Notes: generated by a model from the sequence alone, not told the origin. Counted from the stretch's first letter, positions 35,102 through 44,415 are shown. The stretch is DNA of 64,000 nucleotides from Oscillospiraceae bacterium (GCA_015064735.1 SVRP01000009.1:25077-89076); one strand, 5' to 3'. Numbers and translations are program-made.

Positions 35102-36082
35102 TTATTTTAAACAGAGTATATTCATAAGAGCATCTGAATGTTCTCTACTGTCAGAAACAGAGTCAATGACCTTAGAAAGGACCTCAATGTTTTGATTTCT
35201 CCCTGCACAGCAAGCACCTATGGGATAATTTTTCGCAAACGTCTTGAGAGGCTCGGCATCAAAATGCTCAAGTATCGGAGTTATCAAGATTTCGGGATAT
35301 ACTCTCTCCGTCAATGCGGACAGAGTATTAACGTCAAACTCCGGCAATATTTCAAGGGAGACCGCTCCGACAAAAAATCCGCGCCCGTGAATATATTCCA
35401 AAAGTGCGCTTGCGCATTCGGCATTGCCGTTTGCCCTAATGTAAACCTCATGGATTTTATGCTGTTTATCACCGAGCAAAAGCTCGATAAAAATCGATAT
35501 GCATAATGTCTGAATACTTACATAATTATATTTTTCGCCACTCGCAAGATCATTAAAAGCAAGCTCTGCGGTGTGAGGATCAGGACGCATGTACGGTGCC
35601 TTATACGCATCGATTTCTATACATATCTCGCCATTTTTTTCCTCCGTTGCCTCCCGTATTATTTTATGGGTAAGCTCCGTGTAGTTTTTACATTCTGTTA
35701 CATATTTCGACACATATTTATCTATATTAAACCGATCGTATTTCTCCGATTTAGGAGTTTTGCGTTCAAGCATGGGTTCTTCGAAAAAGCAGTCATTCTC
35801 TTTTTCTTCGTATGACTTAGCGTGTATTATTTTCCACCGCGCACATGATCCGCTTCTCGAATATTCTCCAAATTTTAAGCAAGGTATTCCCAAGGTTTCA
35901 AGCTCTTTTTTGTACTTCAGTACCTCTTTGTGCCCCGCCATTAAAGGTAAACATCTTTCCCACTCGTCAAAGAGTTCAAAATCAGACGCTTTCCCGTTTG
36001 TGTATTTTTCATCACTATGCAATTCGAGCAATATCTTGATTTTATTCTGATTTTCCCTATTTTTTGATATATTTTTCAGCAC
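35102..36082 (-). CDS. Unknown cytoplasmic protein
   Basis: 326 aa, not recognised. No signal peptide or membrane helix. The N-terminal third is charged and rich in Lys/Glu; the middle has RPDPHTAELAFNDLASG about residue 171; the C-terminal half looks alpha/beta (SIFIELLLG, LLEYIHGRGFFVG, EILITPILEHF). A GTG start is chosen because GAGGAGAATATAA precedes it directly. It has its own promoter on the minus strand and is not obviously linked to its neighbours. Confidence 0.6.
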   Translation of the reverse strand: MLKNISKNRENQNKIKILLELHSDEKYTNGKASDFELFDEWERCLPLMAGHKEVLKYKKELETLGIPCLKFGEYSRSGSCARWKIIHAKSYEEKENDCFFEEPMLERKTPKSEKYDRFNIDKYVSKYVTECKNYTELTHKIIREATEEKNGEICIEIDAYKAPYMRPDPHTAELAFNDLASGEKYNYVSIQTLCISIFIELLLGDKQHKIHEVYIRANGNAECASALLEYIHGRGFFVGAVSLEILPEFDVNTLSALTERVYPEILITPILEHFDAEPLKTFAKNYPIGACCAGRNQNIEVLSKVIDSVSDSREHSDALMNILCLK

Positions 36083-36146
36083 TTATATTCTCCTCAATTT
36101 TTTGAAGGACGTTTGAACGAAAATTTGTAAATAAGATTACGCTATC

Positions 36147-36175
36147 ATTATAGCAGTTTTTTCTCTGTTTTACAA
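36147..36175 (-). promoter_or_regulatory. Promoter for the unknown 326-aa protein
   Basis: Minus strand TTGTAA (36170-36175) and TATAAT (36147-36152), 17-base spacer. Confidence 0.55.
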
Positions 36176-36222
36176 GCAATTAGCAAATAATAAAGATTTT
36201 TTTATAAATATTTAATATTATG

Positions 36223-36251
36223 TAGACATTTTATTTAAACTGTGATATAAT
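36223..36251 (+). promoter_or_regulatory. Sigma-A promoter of the gltX-glnS operon
   Basis: TAGACA (36223-36228) and TATAAT (36246-36251), 17 bases apart. Seven genes follow up to the terminator at 43921 without another clear promoter. Confidence 0.72.
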
Positions 36252-36284
36252 AAAATGATGTATTAGGTCATGGAGGTGGAATCT

Positions 36285-36899
36285 TTGAAAATTGTTCCTA
36301 TCTGCTCGGATTCTTACGGCGCGAATACCTATCTTTTGGTATCATTGGATGAGGCGTTTATAGTAGACCCTACGGTATCGGTAGGCGCTATGCTCAAGGC
36401 AGTGGAAAAGGAAGGCGCAAGCCTTAAGGGGATTCTTCTCACTCACGGACATTTCGATCATCTTTTTTCACTGGATCCCCTGCGCAAGGATACGGGAGTC
36501 GGCGCATACATTCACCAAAAAGATGCTATTATGCTGACCGACGGCAAAAAAAACGCTTTTTTTGATTTTTTCGGGAAGGAGCGCACTTATGCACCCGCAG
36601 AGCATCTTCTCTCAGGCGGTGAGCTTTTACCGCTTGGAAATGAAAAATTAGAGGTCATACATACACCCGGACACACTCAAGGCTCGGTATGCTACCGTTG
36701 CGGCGACATTCTCGTAACGGGAGACACTCTTTTTTCCAATACCTACGGCAGATGCGATCTGTACGGCGGTAACATGACCCAGATGCGAGAATCGCTCAAG
36801 CATCTGTCTTCCCTTGACGGTAATATCGTAATATATCCCGGACACGGAGAAGCCGAAATACTTTCAAACGCGCTTAGCTCCGTTGATTATCTTTTATAA
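36285..36899 (+). CDS. Metallo-beta-lactamase fold hydrolase (glyoxalase II-like)
   Basis: Cytoplasmic two-metal hydrolase of about 204 aa. Metal motif LTHGHFDH about residue 60, then HTPGHTQGS about 125, TGDTLF about 145 and YPGHGE about 187, complete for the family. The substrate is unknown; similar short proteins are annotated as hydroxyacylglutathione-hydrolase-like. A TTG start at 36285 is preferred since GGAGGTGG lies 5 bases before it; the ATG at 36270 in the same frame would have almost no leader. First gene of a long operon. Confidence 0.85.
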   Translation: MKIVPICSDSYGANTYLLVSLDEAFIVDPTVSVGAMLKAVEKEGASLKGILLTHGHFDHLFSLDPLRKDTGVGAYIHQKDAIMLTDGKKNAFFDFFGKERTYAPAEHLLSGGELLPLGNEKLEVIHTPGHTQGSVCYRCGDILVTGDTLFSNTYGRCDLYGGNMTQMRESLKHLSSLDGNIVIYPGHGEAEILSNALSSVDYLL

Positions 36900-36916
36900 A
36901 CGAAAGGAATTTTAAC

Positions 36917-38602
36917 ATGGACTACAACAGACTTGCCCAATTGCTGTTTCCCAACATAGATAGGCTTCCGTCCGACATTGAAAACGAATTTCCCAAAAGA
37001 GAGCTTCCCGAGGGAGCGAAGGTAACAAGATTTGCCCCCAGTCCCACGGGATTCGTACACTTTGGCGGTCTCTTCCCCACTACAGTTGCGGAAAGACTCG
37101 CTCACCAAAGCGGAGGAGTTCTCTATCTCCGAATAGAGGACACCGATGCAAAGCGAGAGGTTCCCGGAGCCGCTGAGGCACTCATCAGAACTCTTTCGGT
37201 ATACGGTGTTGACTTTGACGAGGGTGCCGTCATTGGAGAGGACGGAAAGATCTGCGACAAGGGCATTTACGGTCCCTACAAGCAAAGCATGAGAGGCTCT
37301 ATCTATCAGACCTATGCTAAGCAGCTCGTACGCGAGGGAAAGGCTTACCCCTGCTTTACCACAGAGGAAGAGCTTGAGGAGCTTTCAAAGGTAAACAAGA
37401 AAGAGGAAATCAAAAACACCGACTGGCAGGCAGAGGCTGAGGCAAGACGCGCTCAGATGCTTGCACAGCGCAACTTCACCATTGAGGACGTTGAAAAGAA
37501 TCTTGCAGAGGGTAACCCCTTTGTGCTTCGTATTCTTGCAGACGGAGACCCTGAGCGAAAGATAAAATTCACCGACCTCGTAAAAGGAAACATGGAAATT
37601 CCCGAAAACGACGAGGACTTCGTTCTTCTAAAGTCCGACGGAATTCCCACTTACCACTTTGCTCATGCAGTTGACGATCACCTTATGGGAACTACCCATG
37701 TCATTCGCGGTGAGGAATGGTTACCGAGCCTTGCAAAGCATCTTCAGCTTTTCAGATATCTCGGCTTCAGGGCTCCCAAATATATGCACATAGCGCAGAT
37801 AATGCGTCTTGACGAGGCCGGAAACAAAAAGAAGCTTTCAAAACGCGATATGGGCGCAAACATGGACGACTACACCAGAATGGGATACTGTCCCGAGGCT
37901 GTGTGCGAGTACGTTATGACCCTGCTCAACTCCAACTACGAGGAGTGGAGAATGCAGAATCCCGATAAGAGCTACCGCGACTTCCCCTTCAACATAAAGA
38001 AAATGTCGGTATCGGGTTGTCTTTTCGATTTCAATAAGCTTGGCGACGTATCGAAGAACGTAATATCCAAAATGGACGCAAAGGCTGTAACCGAAAAGAT
38101 CACCGCCTGGGCGCTTGAATTCGACAAGGAGCTTGGAGAGCTTCTTGCCCGCGATGTATCCTATGCGGAAAAGATATTCGCTATCGGCAGAGGCGGAAAG
38201 AAGCCCCGTAAAGATCTTGCAACCTGGGCTGATGCCAGAGGTTATATGGGATTCTTCTACGATGAGCTCTTTGCTCTTGAGGCTTCCTACGACGAAAAAT
38301 ACGACAAAAACGATATTCGGAAGGTACTTGAGGGATTCCTTGAGAGCTACGATGAGTTCGACGATATGAACACTTGGTTCGACAAGATTAAGGCTATCGG
38401 AGAAGGGCTTGGATACACCTCCGACATGAAGGCTTACAAGGCTGACCCCTCAGCCTTTAAGGGCAACGTAGCCGACGTCAGTATGTTTATAAGACTTGCG
38501 GTAATCGGCAAGCTCAATGCTCCCGATATGTACTCGGTCATGCAGATTCTCGGCAAGGAAAGAGTAGAAAACAGAATAAAGGATATGCTTAACACGCTTT
38601 AA
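36917..38602 (+). CDS. gltX: Glutamyl-tRNA synthetase
   Basis: Charges tRNA-Glu; 561 aa, class I synthetase. ATP motif APSPTGFVHFGG near residue 38 is the HIGH variant (HFGG), and KKLSKRD about 309 is the KMSKS variant. An inserted segment around FTTEEELEEL is standard for bacterial GluRS; the C-terminal helical anticodon domain is present. glnS begins 19 bases after its stop, so both enzymes for Glu/Gln charging are co-expressed. A ribosome site AAAGGAATTTTAAC precedes the ATG. Confidence 0.95.
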   Translation: MDYNRLAQLLFPNIDRLPSDIENEFPKRELPEGAKVTRFAPSPTGFVHFGGLFPTTVAERLAHQSGGVLYLRIEDTDAKREVPGAAEALIRTLSVYGVDFDEGAVIGEDGKICDKGIYGPYKQSMRGSIYQTYAKQLVREGKAYPCFTTEEELEELSKVNKKEEIKNTDWQAEAEARRAQMLAQRNFTIEDVEKNLAEGNPFVLRILADGDPERKIKFTDLVKGNMEIPENDEDFVLLKSDGIPTYHFAHAVDDHLMGTTHVIRGEEWLPSLAKHLQLFRYLGFRAPKYMHIAQIMRLDEAGNKKKLSKRDMGANMDDYTRMGYCPEAVCEYVMTLLNSNYEEWRMQNPDKSYRDFPFNIKKMSVSGCLFDFNKLGDVSKNVISKMDAKAVTEKITAWALEFDKELGELLARDVSYAEKIFAIGRGGKKPRKDLATWADARGYMGFFYDELFALEASYDEKYDKNDIRKVLEGFLESYDEFDDMNTWFDKIKAIGEGLGYTSDMKAYKADPSAFKGNVADVSMFIRLAVIGKLNAPDMYSVMQILGKERVENRIKDMLNTL

Positions 38603-38621
38603 AAGACAAGAGGTAAGAAAA

Positions 38622-40280
38622 ATGGAAGAAATAGCAAGCAATTTTATACACGATATCATTGACGCAGACCTTACAGAAAATCCCAATCTCAAAATACACA
38701 CGCGTTTTCCCCCCGAGCCTAACGGATATCTTCACATCGGCTCGGTAAAGGCAATTTGCGTAAACACCGACGTTGCCAACAAATATTCGGGACTTTTTAA
38801 CCTCCGCTACGACGACACCAATCCCGCAAAGGAGTCAGACGAATTTGTACGCTCTATTCGCGAGGACCTTGAATGGCTTGGAGCTACACCTACGGGAGGA
38901 GTTTTCTACGGCTCCGACTATTTTGGAAAGTGCTATGAATTTGCCGTTCAGCTTATAAAACAGGGCGATGCTTACGTATGCGACCTTTCAAAGGATGACC
39001 TTGCGGATTATAAGGGTACCGACCGCTCCGTGGCATCCAAGGAGTCGCCCTACCGCAACAGAACGGTTGAGGAAAATCTCGAGCTCTTCGAAAGAATGAA
39101 GAACGGTGAATTTCCCGACGGAGCGCGTACTCTGCGCGCAAAGATCGATCCCTCAAGCGACAATCCTTATCTTCGCGACCCTGTTATTTACAGAATAAAG
39201 CACATTCACCATCACCGTCAGGGAGACGAATGGTGCGTATATCCTATGTATGACTTTGCGCACCCCATTCAGGATGCTCTTGAGGGCATCACTCACTCTC
39301 TCTGCTCCAGCGAATTCCGTAACCACCGTCCTCTTTACGATTGGGTAGTGGATAAGATAGGTTTTGAGCAGAAGCCCCATCAGTGGGAATTCGGAAGAAT
39401 GAACATTACCTATACGGTTATGTCCAAGAGATATTTGCGCCAGCTCGTCGAGGAGGGTTACGTTGACGGTTGGGATGATCCCCGTTTGCCCACCCTTTGC
39501 GGCTTGCGCCGCCGCGGATATACTCCCACAGCGCTCTTCAATTTTGTGCGTGAGGCAGGCGTTACGAACACCGACCATACTGTAGACGTACGCCAGCTTG
39601 AGGCATGTGTCCGCGACGACCTCAATGAGAACGCACAAAGACGCATCGGTATCGGTAACCCCATAAAGGTCATTATCGACAACTATCCCGAGGATAAAGA
39701 GGAGACCTTTACCGTTTCCAATCACCCCCAGAAGCCTGAATTTGGCACAAGAGAGGTGCCCATGACCCGCGAGGTATATATTGACGCATCCGATTTTGCA
39801 GAGGTTCCACCTCCCAAGTTCTTCAGACTTAAGCCCGATGGCGAGGTTCGTCTTATGGGCGGATATATCATAAAATACGCGGGAATCGAAAAGGATGCCG
39901 AAGGCAATATCATCTGCATCCATGCCACCGCTGACCTTGAGTCGGGCAACGGTTCTCCCGTTGACGGCAGAAAGGTAAAGGGTACCATACATTGGCTTTC
40001 CGCTAAGCATGCGGTTCCCGCAACATTTATGCTTTACGACCGTCTTTTCAATATTGAGAATACTGCTGACGTTCCCGAAGGAAAAACCTACCTTGACTTC
40101 CTTAATGAAAATTCTCTTACCAAGCTTGAAGGTGCTATGGTTGAGCCCTCACTCTGCGACGCGGAGGCAGGAGAAAAGTTCCAATTTGTAAGAGACGGAT
40201 ACTACTGCAAGGATTCAAAGCATGAAAACACATTTAACAGAGTTGTCGGTCTTAAGGACAGCTTTCCCGCAAAGAAATAA
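38622..40280 (+). CDS. glnS: Glutaminyl-tRNA synthetase
   Basis: Charges tRNA-Gln directly; 552 aa. Signature RFPPEPNGYLHIGSVKAI about residue 28 (HIGH), RFDDTNP-like LRYDDTNP about 64, VMSKRYLRQLV about 267 (KMSKS) and the two-barrel C-terminal domain. Most Bacillota make Gln-tRNA by the GatCAB route instead and lack glnS, so its presence is notable and suggests transfer in the lineage. It sits between gltX and a DUF1294 gene. Confidence 0.95.
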   Translation: MEEIASNFIHDIIDADLTENPNLKIHTRFPPEPNGYLHIGSVKAICVNTDVANKYSGLFNLRYDDTNPAKESDEFVRSIREDLEWLGATPTGGVFYGSDYFGKCYEFAVQLIKQGDAYVCDLSKDDLADYKGTDRSVASKESPYRNRTVEENLELFERMKNGEFPDGARTLRAKIDPSSDNPYLRDPVIYRIKHIHHHRQGDEWCVYPMYDFAHPIQDALEGITHSLCSSEFRNHRPLYDWVVDKIGFEQKPHQWEFGRMNITYTVMSKRYLRQLVEEGYVDGWDDPRLPTLCGLRRRGYTPTALFNFVREAGVTNTDHTVDVRQLEACVRDDLNENAQRRIGIGNPIKVIIDNYPEDKEETFTVSNHPQKPEFGTREVPMTREVYIDASDFAEVPPPKFFRLKPDGEVRLMGGYIIKYAGIEKDAEGNIICIHATADLESGNGSPVDGRKVKGTIHWLSAKHAVPATFMLYDRLFNIENTADVPEGKTYLDFLNENSLTKLEGAMVEPSLCDAEAGEKFQFVRDGYYCKDSKHENTFNRVVGLKDSFPAKK

Positions 40281-40298
40281 TTAAACGGAGAACAGATT

Positions 40299-40571
40299 AT
40301 GAATTTTCTTTTTATTTATCTCGCTGCAATTTCTCTTATTTCGATAGTCGTATGTATTTACGATAAATTTGCAGCAAAGCACGCAACGCGCCACCGTACA
40401 AGAGAGGCGACTCTTCTTATACTTTCCGCTCTTGGCGGCTCTGTCGCAATGTTTTTGACAATGCTTTTGATAAGACATAAAACCAAGCACGTGAAGTTCA
40501 TGCTCGGCATCCCCCTTATAATGATTCTTCAGGCGGCAGCAGTGTTTCTTCTCTTCCGTTTCGTTTTATAA
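40299..40571 (+). CDS. DUF1294 small membrane protein
   Basis: 90 aa with about three hydrophobic helices. Diagnostic pattern of DUF1294: YDKFAAKHATRHRTREATL about residue 21, then GGSVAM and IRHKTKHVKFMLGIPL. Function unknown for the family. It lies in the gltX operon, 18 bases after glnS. Confidence 0.85.
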   Translation: MNFLFIYLAAISLISIVVCIYDKFAAKHATRHRTREATLLILSALGGSVAMFLTMLLIRHKTKHVKFMLGIPLIMILQAAAVFLLFRFVL

Positions 40572-40597
40572 CCTACCAGAATTGAAAGGATATTAAA

Positions 40598-42205
40598 ATG
40601 ACAGCAGATCTTTCAAGATTCAGCCTCATATACCCCGATGAAGCATCGGGAACCGCAGCCCACGATAACGGCGACAAGAGCGCTGTTGATATGTTCGTCC
40701 TTGACGAGCTGGGACTTACAGAAATATTCAAGCTCAAAAACAGCGATCTCAACGAATATTTCACCACCGATCCCGCAGTTATCAGGCATAGAATGGAGGT
40801 TTTCGGGGATATGGTGGAAAACCCCGAAATATCCACTACTCTCAACAAACTTATTCCGATTCTTAACGATATTATGGAGCTCCGCCGTCTTGAGGCGGAT
40901 ACGGGAAACACCGAGAATTATCTCGAAAGTCTTACCGAGATAGAGCTTTATATTTCAAGTATTTCCACACTCTACGAAGGTCTTTGCCCTATAAAAGGCA
41001 GATTTAAGAGCCATGCCTTTATTACGCTTTCCGACCGCATAACAGAGCTTGTTGAAAGCGATTATTACAAGGAGCTTAACAAAAAGCTCCGCGAGCTTAC
41101 CAACAGAGTTCGGGATATCAAGAGCGTAACTATCGGTGTAAATCTTGATGCCCAGCTCCGACCCACAAGTGCGGGAGTTCTTTCGGTAAATCCCGAAGCG
41201 TTCCGCTCGGGAGACGTAATAGACAAGATTCTCCGTCTTAACTTCAAGGAAGACGAATACACTTGCATTGCAAACCTCGTTCCCTTTAACAAAAAGCAGT
41301 CTGAAAATCAGAAAACAGCCCTTGCTCTCGCTTTCAACTCGGCAATCAACGACGTGTATAAGCAGTCCTTGCGGTCATGGAAAAAGATAGTTCAGTCTTA
41401 CGTTCTTGAGAACACCGATTTTCTTTTGAATCTCGTCCCCGAAATAGAATTTCTAGTGAAGGGAACGCTCCTGCTCCGGTACCTCAAATCGAGAGGTCTT
41501 GCGCTTTGCATCCCCGAAATAAAGACCGACGAGATAATTTTCAAGGCAACGGGACTTTATAACCCCTGCGTAGCGGTCAAGGTTGACGACGATATCGTTA
41601 CCAATGACCTTGATTTCTGCGAGGACGATGCCCTTATATTCGTACTCACAGGACCTAACCGAGGCGGTAAATCTGTTATCACCTGCGCTATGGGTCTTGC
41701 CCAAGCAATGATGCAGCTTGGAATGTTCGTTCCTGCGGACAGCGCAACTATCAGCATCGCAGACAGCATTTACACCCACTTCCCTACGGGAGCTGACGAC
41801 ACTATCGACAAGGGTAGGCTCGGTGAGGAATGTGCCCGTCTTAACGACATATTCCTGAAGGTTACAAGTAAGAGTCTCGTGCTTCTTGACGAATCTCTCT
41901 CCTCTACGGGCTCATTTGAGGCTTCATATATTGCCGCAGAGGTTCTTGCGGGTCTTAGCCGCGTTGGATGCCGTTGTCTATTTTCAACTCACCTTCACGA
42001 GCTTGCGTCCGAGATCGACGGAATAAACGCGCGGACCGCAAATGACGGCGGTGTGAAGATAGACTCGCTGGTTGCGGGAATTGAAGAGGGCAAGCGTTCC
42101 TTCAAGATTCACAGAATTAAGCCCGACGGAAAGAGCTATGCACGCGATATTGCCGCTAAATACGGAATCACCTACGAAAACATCGTAAAAAATATTGAAA
42201 GATAA
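40598..42205 (+). CDS. MutS-family ATPase without mismatch-recognition domain
   Basis: 535 aa. The C-terminal third is a MutS ABC-type ATPase: Walker A GPNRGGKS about residue 352, DTIDKGRLGEE, Walker B LVLLDESLSST about 430 and FSTHLHEL about 463. The N-terminal part corresponds to the helical clamp/lever regions only; the MutS domain I with the Phe-x-Glu mismatch wedge is missing, and there is no Smr endonuclease domain. Proteins of this sort are MutS relatives of unknown role, not the primary mismatch repair MutS. Confidence 0.85.
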   Translation: MTADLSRFSLIYPDEASGTAAHDNGDKSAVDMFVLDELGLTEIFKLKNSDLNEYFTTDPAVIRHRMEVFGDMVENPEISTTLNKLIPILNDIMELRRLEADTGNTENYLESLTEIELYISSISTLYEGLCPIKGRFKSHAFITLSDRITELVESDYYKELNKKLRELTNRVRDIKSVTIGVNLDAQLRPTSAGVLSVNPEAFRSGDVIDKILRLNFKEDEYTCIANLVPFNKKQSENQKTALALAFNSAINDVYKQSLRSWKKIVQSYVLENTDFLLNLVPEIEFLVKGTLLLRYLKSRGLALCIPEIKTDEIIFKATGLYNPCVAVKVDDDIVTNDLDFCEDDALIFVLTGPNRGGKSVITCAMGLAQAMMQLGMFVPADSATISIADSIYTHFPTGADDTIDKGRLGEECARLNDIFLKVTSKSLVLLDESLSSTGSFEASYIAAEVLAGLSRVGCRCLFSTHLHELASEIDGINARTANDGGVKIDSLVAGIEEGKRSFKIHRIKPDGKSYARDIAAKYGITYENIVKNIER

Positions 42206-42227
42206 TAAGTTCCGAAAGGAGGATCTT

Positions 42228-42707
42228 ATGAATACAGAAATTTTAACTCTTCTTGAAAACGATGCCCGTCTTACCCCCGAGCAGCTTTCGGTTATGCTTA
42301 ACAAGAGCAAGGACGAGATCGAAAAAGAAATAAACAGAATGGAGCAAAACGGTACTATTCTCGGTTATAAGACAATTATTGACTGGGAAAAGACCGAAAA
42401 AGACCCCGTTATAGCAATGATCGACGTAAAGCTCACGCCTCAGAGAGACAAAGGCTTTGACAGAGTTGCGGAAAAGATATATAACTACCCCGAGGTCAAG
42501 TCTGTTTACCTTATGTCGGGTGCATACGATCTTTCGGTGGTTATTGAAGGAAAGACTATGAAGGAGGTCGCTTCATTCGTTTCCCAGAAGCTCTCCACCA
42601 TAGATGCCGTTAACTCCACCGCTACCCATTTTGTTCTTCACAAGTACAAGGACAAGGGCGTTCTTTATGACGCTCCCGAAATCGATGAGAGAGGAAATTT
42701 CACCTGA
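42228..42707 (+). CDS. Lrp/AsnC-family transcriptional regulator
   Basis: 159 aa: N-terminal winged HTH (ILTLLENDARLTPEQLSVMLNKSKDEIEKEI) and C-terminal RAM/ACT-like amino-acid sensing domain (VKSVYLMSGAYDLSVVIEGKTMKEVASFV). The ATG at 42228 follows AAAGGAGGATCTT; an in-frame ATG at 42195 overlaps the MutS-like gene and lacks a site. It overlaps the next aminotransferase gene by one base (TGATG), so it likely controls or senses that enzyme's amino acid. Confidence 0.9.
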   Translation: MNTEILTLLENDARLTPEQLSVMLNKSKDEIEKEINRMEQNGTILGYKTIIDWEKTEKDPVIAMIDVKLTPQRDKGFDRVAEKIYNYPEVKSVYLMSGAYDLSVVIEGKTMKEVASFVSQKLSTIDAVNSTATHFVLHKYKDKGVLYDAPEIDERGNFT

Positions 42708-43873
42708 TGATAGATTACAGTAAAGTTCTTTCCCAAACGGTGGTCAATACACCTAAATCGGGAATACGTAAATTTTTTGATCTTATGAGCACTATGGACG
42801 ACGTAGTCGGTCTTACCGTTGGCGAGCCCGACTTTCAGACGCCTTGGCACATAAGAGAGGCAGGTATTGAAAGCCTTGAGCGAGGTAAGACCTACTACAC
42901 CGCAAATGCAGGTCTTATGCAACTCAGAAGCGAAATTTCAAGCTATATGAACCGCCGCTTCTCGGTCTCCTACAAGCCCGAAAGCGAGGTTATAGTTACC
43001 GTAGGCGGAAGCGAGGCAATCGATATTGCCTTCCGCTCAATGATAGAATCGGGAGACGAGGTTATCGTTCCCACACCTTCCTTCGTTTGCTACGCGCCTC
43101 TCGTAAAAATGGCGGGTGGAGTTCCCGTTATTCTCGAAACCAAGTTTGAGGACAAATTCAAAATAGATCCCGAAGCACTTAAGGCGGCTATTACTCCTAA
43201 GACCAAGCTTCTGGTTCTTGCATATCCCAACAACCCCACGGGCGCAATTATGACCCGTGAGGACCTTTTGGAAATTGCAGAGGTTATTCGCGACACGAAT
43301 ATTGTCGTTCTTTCTGACGAAATATATGCTGAGATGACATATTCGGGTAACCACTGCTCTATTGCTTCTATTGATGGCATGTGGGAGCGTACCGTTATTT
43401 CCAGCGGATTTTCAAAGGCTTTCGCGATGACGGGTTGGCGTCTCGGATACATCTGCGCACCTGCGCCCCTTTGCGAGCAGATGCTTAAGATCCACCAATA
43501 CGGAATAATGTCATCTCCCACCACTGCTCAGTTTGCCGCTATTGAAGCGCTGAAAAACGGCGAGGACGATATAAAAATGATGGTTGACGAGTACAACCGT
43601 CGCCGCCGTTATATATTCAACGGTCTTAAGAGCATCGGAATTGAATCCTTCGAGCCCGAAGGCGCATTCTATATCTTCCCCAAGATCGGCGACTTCGGTC
43701 TTTCGGGCGAGGAATTCTGCAATAAGCTTCTTTACGAATATAAGTGCGCTATCGTTCCCGGTAACGCGTTCGGCAGCAGCGGCGAGGGATTTGCGAGAAT
43801 TTCCTACGCTTACTCCATAAAGCACATAACTCAGGCACTTGAGAGAATTGAAGCCTTTGTTAAGACGCTTTAA
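42707..43873 (+). CDS. Class I/II aminotransferase (aspartate/aromatic type)
   Basis: 388 aa PLP enzyme. LAYPNNPTGAIM about residue 165, LSDEIYAEMTY about 203 and PLP-lysine motif SSGFSKAFAMTGWRLGY about 228-244, typical of the aspartate/aromatic aminotransferase Ib group common in Clostridia next to Lrp regulators. Donor and acceptor cannot be fixed. It is the last gene of the gltX operon and coupled to the Lrp gene. Confidence 0.9.
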   Translation: MIDYSKVLSQTVVNTPKSGIRKFFDLMSTMDDVVGLTVGEPDFQTPWHIREAGIESLERGKTYYTANAGLMQLRSEISSYMNRRFSVSYKPESEVIVTVGGSEAIDIAFRSMIESGDEVIVPTPSFVCYAPLVKMAGGVPVILETKFEDKFKIDPEALKAAITPKTKLLVLAYPNNPTGAIMTREDLLEIAEVIRDTNIVVLSDEIYAEMTYSGNHCSIASIDGMWERTVISSGFSKAFAMTGWRLGYICAPAPLCEQMLKIHQYGIMSSPTTAQFAAIEALKNGEDDIKMMVDEYNRRRRYIFNGLKSIGIESFEPEGAFYIFPKIGDFGLSGEEFCNKLLYEYKCAIVPGNAFGSSGEGFARISYAYSIKHITQALERIEAFVKTL

Positions 43874-43920
43874 TAAAAAATGCTTAGAGATTATAGCTGT
43901 TCTCTAAAGGACAGTTATTC

Positions 43921-43960
43921 AAAAACACGGCATATCTCGAGAGAGGTATGCCGTGTTTTT
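43921..43960 (+). terminator. Terminator of the gltX-glnS operon
   Basis: 14-bp perfect stem AAAAACACGGCATA / TATGCCGTGTTTTT with a 12-base loop. A weaker hairpin TTAGAGA / TCTCTAA (43884-43907) lies just before it. Confidence 0.88.
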
Positions 43961-44034
43961 GTATTTGCGGACACAAATGCAGCGCTTCTTATGCTTTAAT
44001 TAAAGACTGCAAAACGAGTGACAAAAGTAACGCA

Positions 44035-44073
44035 AAGGCACTTATGGCAAGTAATTTCCATAAGTGCTTTTTG
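44035..44073 (+). terminator. Second terminator-like hairpin in the intergenic region
   Basis: GCACTTATGG / CCATAAGTGC, 10-base loop, followed by TTTTT. No plausible gene lies between 43961 and 44034, so it may end a short untranslated RNA or back up the previous terminator. Confidence 0.55.
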
Positions 44074-44100
44074 CTACCTTCCGAGCGGTGCGTCACCCCT

Positions 44101-44291
44101 CGTGTCATCCTGAGCGGAGGAAGGCGCGTGCGCCGCCCGCAGTCGAACCCGTAGGGCGATGCGTAGCATCGGGATCTACGAGGGAAAAGGATGATATTCG
44201 CGCCCGAGATCCTGCTCGGCTTTGCCTCGCACTGCTCCGCAGTTCGACTTCGCCAACCGCATTGCGGTTTTGCTACGCTCAGGATGACACG
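44101..44291. repeat. 191-base element with 16-bp terminal inverted repeats
   Basis: Ends CGTGTCATCCTGAGCG (44101-44116) and CGCTCAGGATGACACG (44276-44291) are perfect inverted repeats. The inside is GC-rich and itself full of small hairpins (for example GCGATGCGTAGCATCG). GTCATCCTGAGCG-ended elements are a familiar dispersed, non-coding repeat in gut Clostridia. The interior has no believable gene; it is richer in GC than the surroundings. Confidence 0.75.
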
Positions 44292-44415
44292 GGCGGATTT
44301 CGCTTCACAAGAAAATATGTCTTTATTTAAGGCAGCGCTTGTCAGGAAAAATGACAATATAATTCTTACTCTTCCGTAAGGTGCGTTTTACGTTTAAAAA
44401 ATTCTTTCGAGTTGC

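Noticed and set aside
44064..44330. Plus-strand frames across the GTCATCC element
   Set aside because: Codon content reflects the GC-rich repeat; no start site and no protein-like pattern.
43989..44357. 122-codon minus-strand frame with hydrophobic C-terminus
   Set aside because: Most of it runs through the 191-base inverted-repeat element and a terminator hairpin, and no ribosome site precedes its start; the hydrophobic tail is probably chance.
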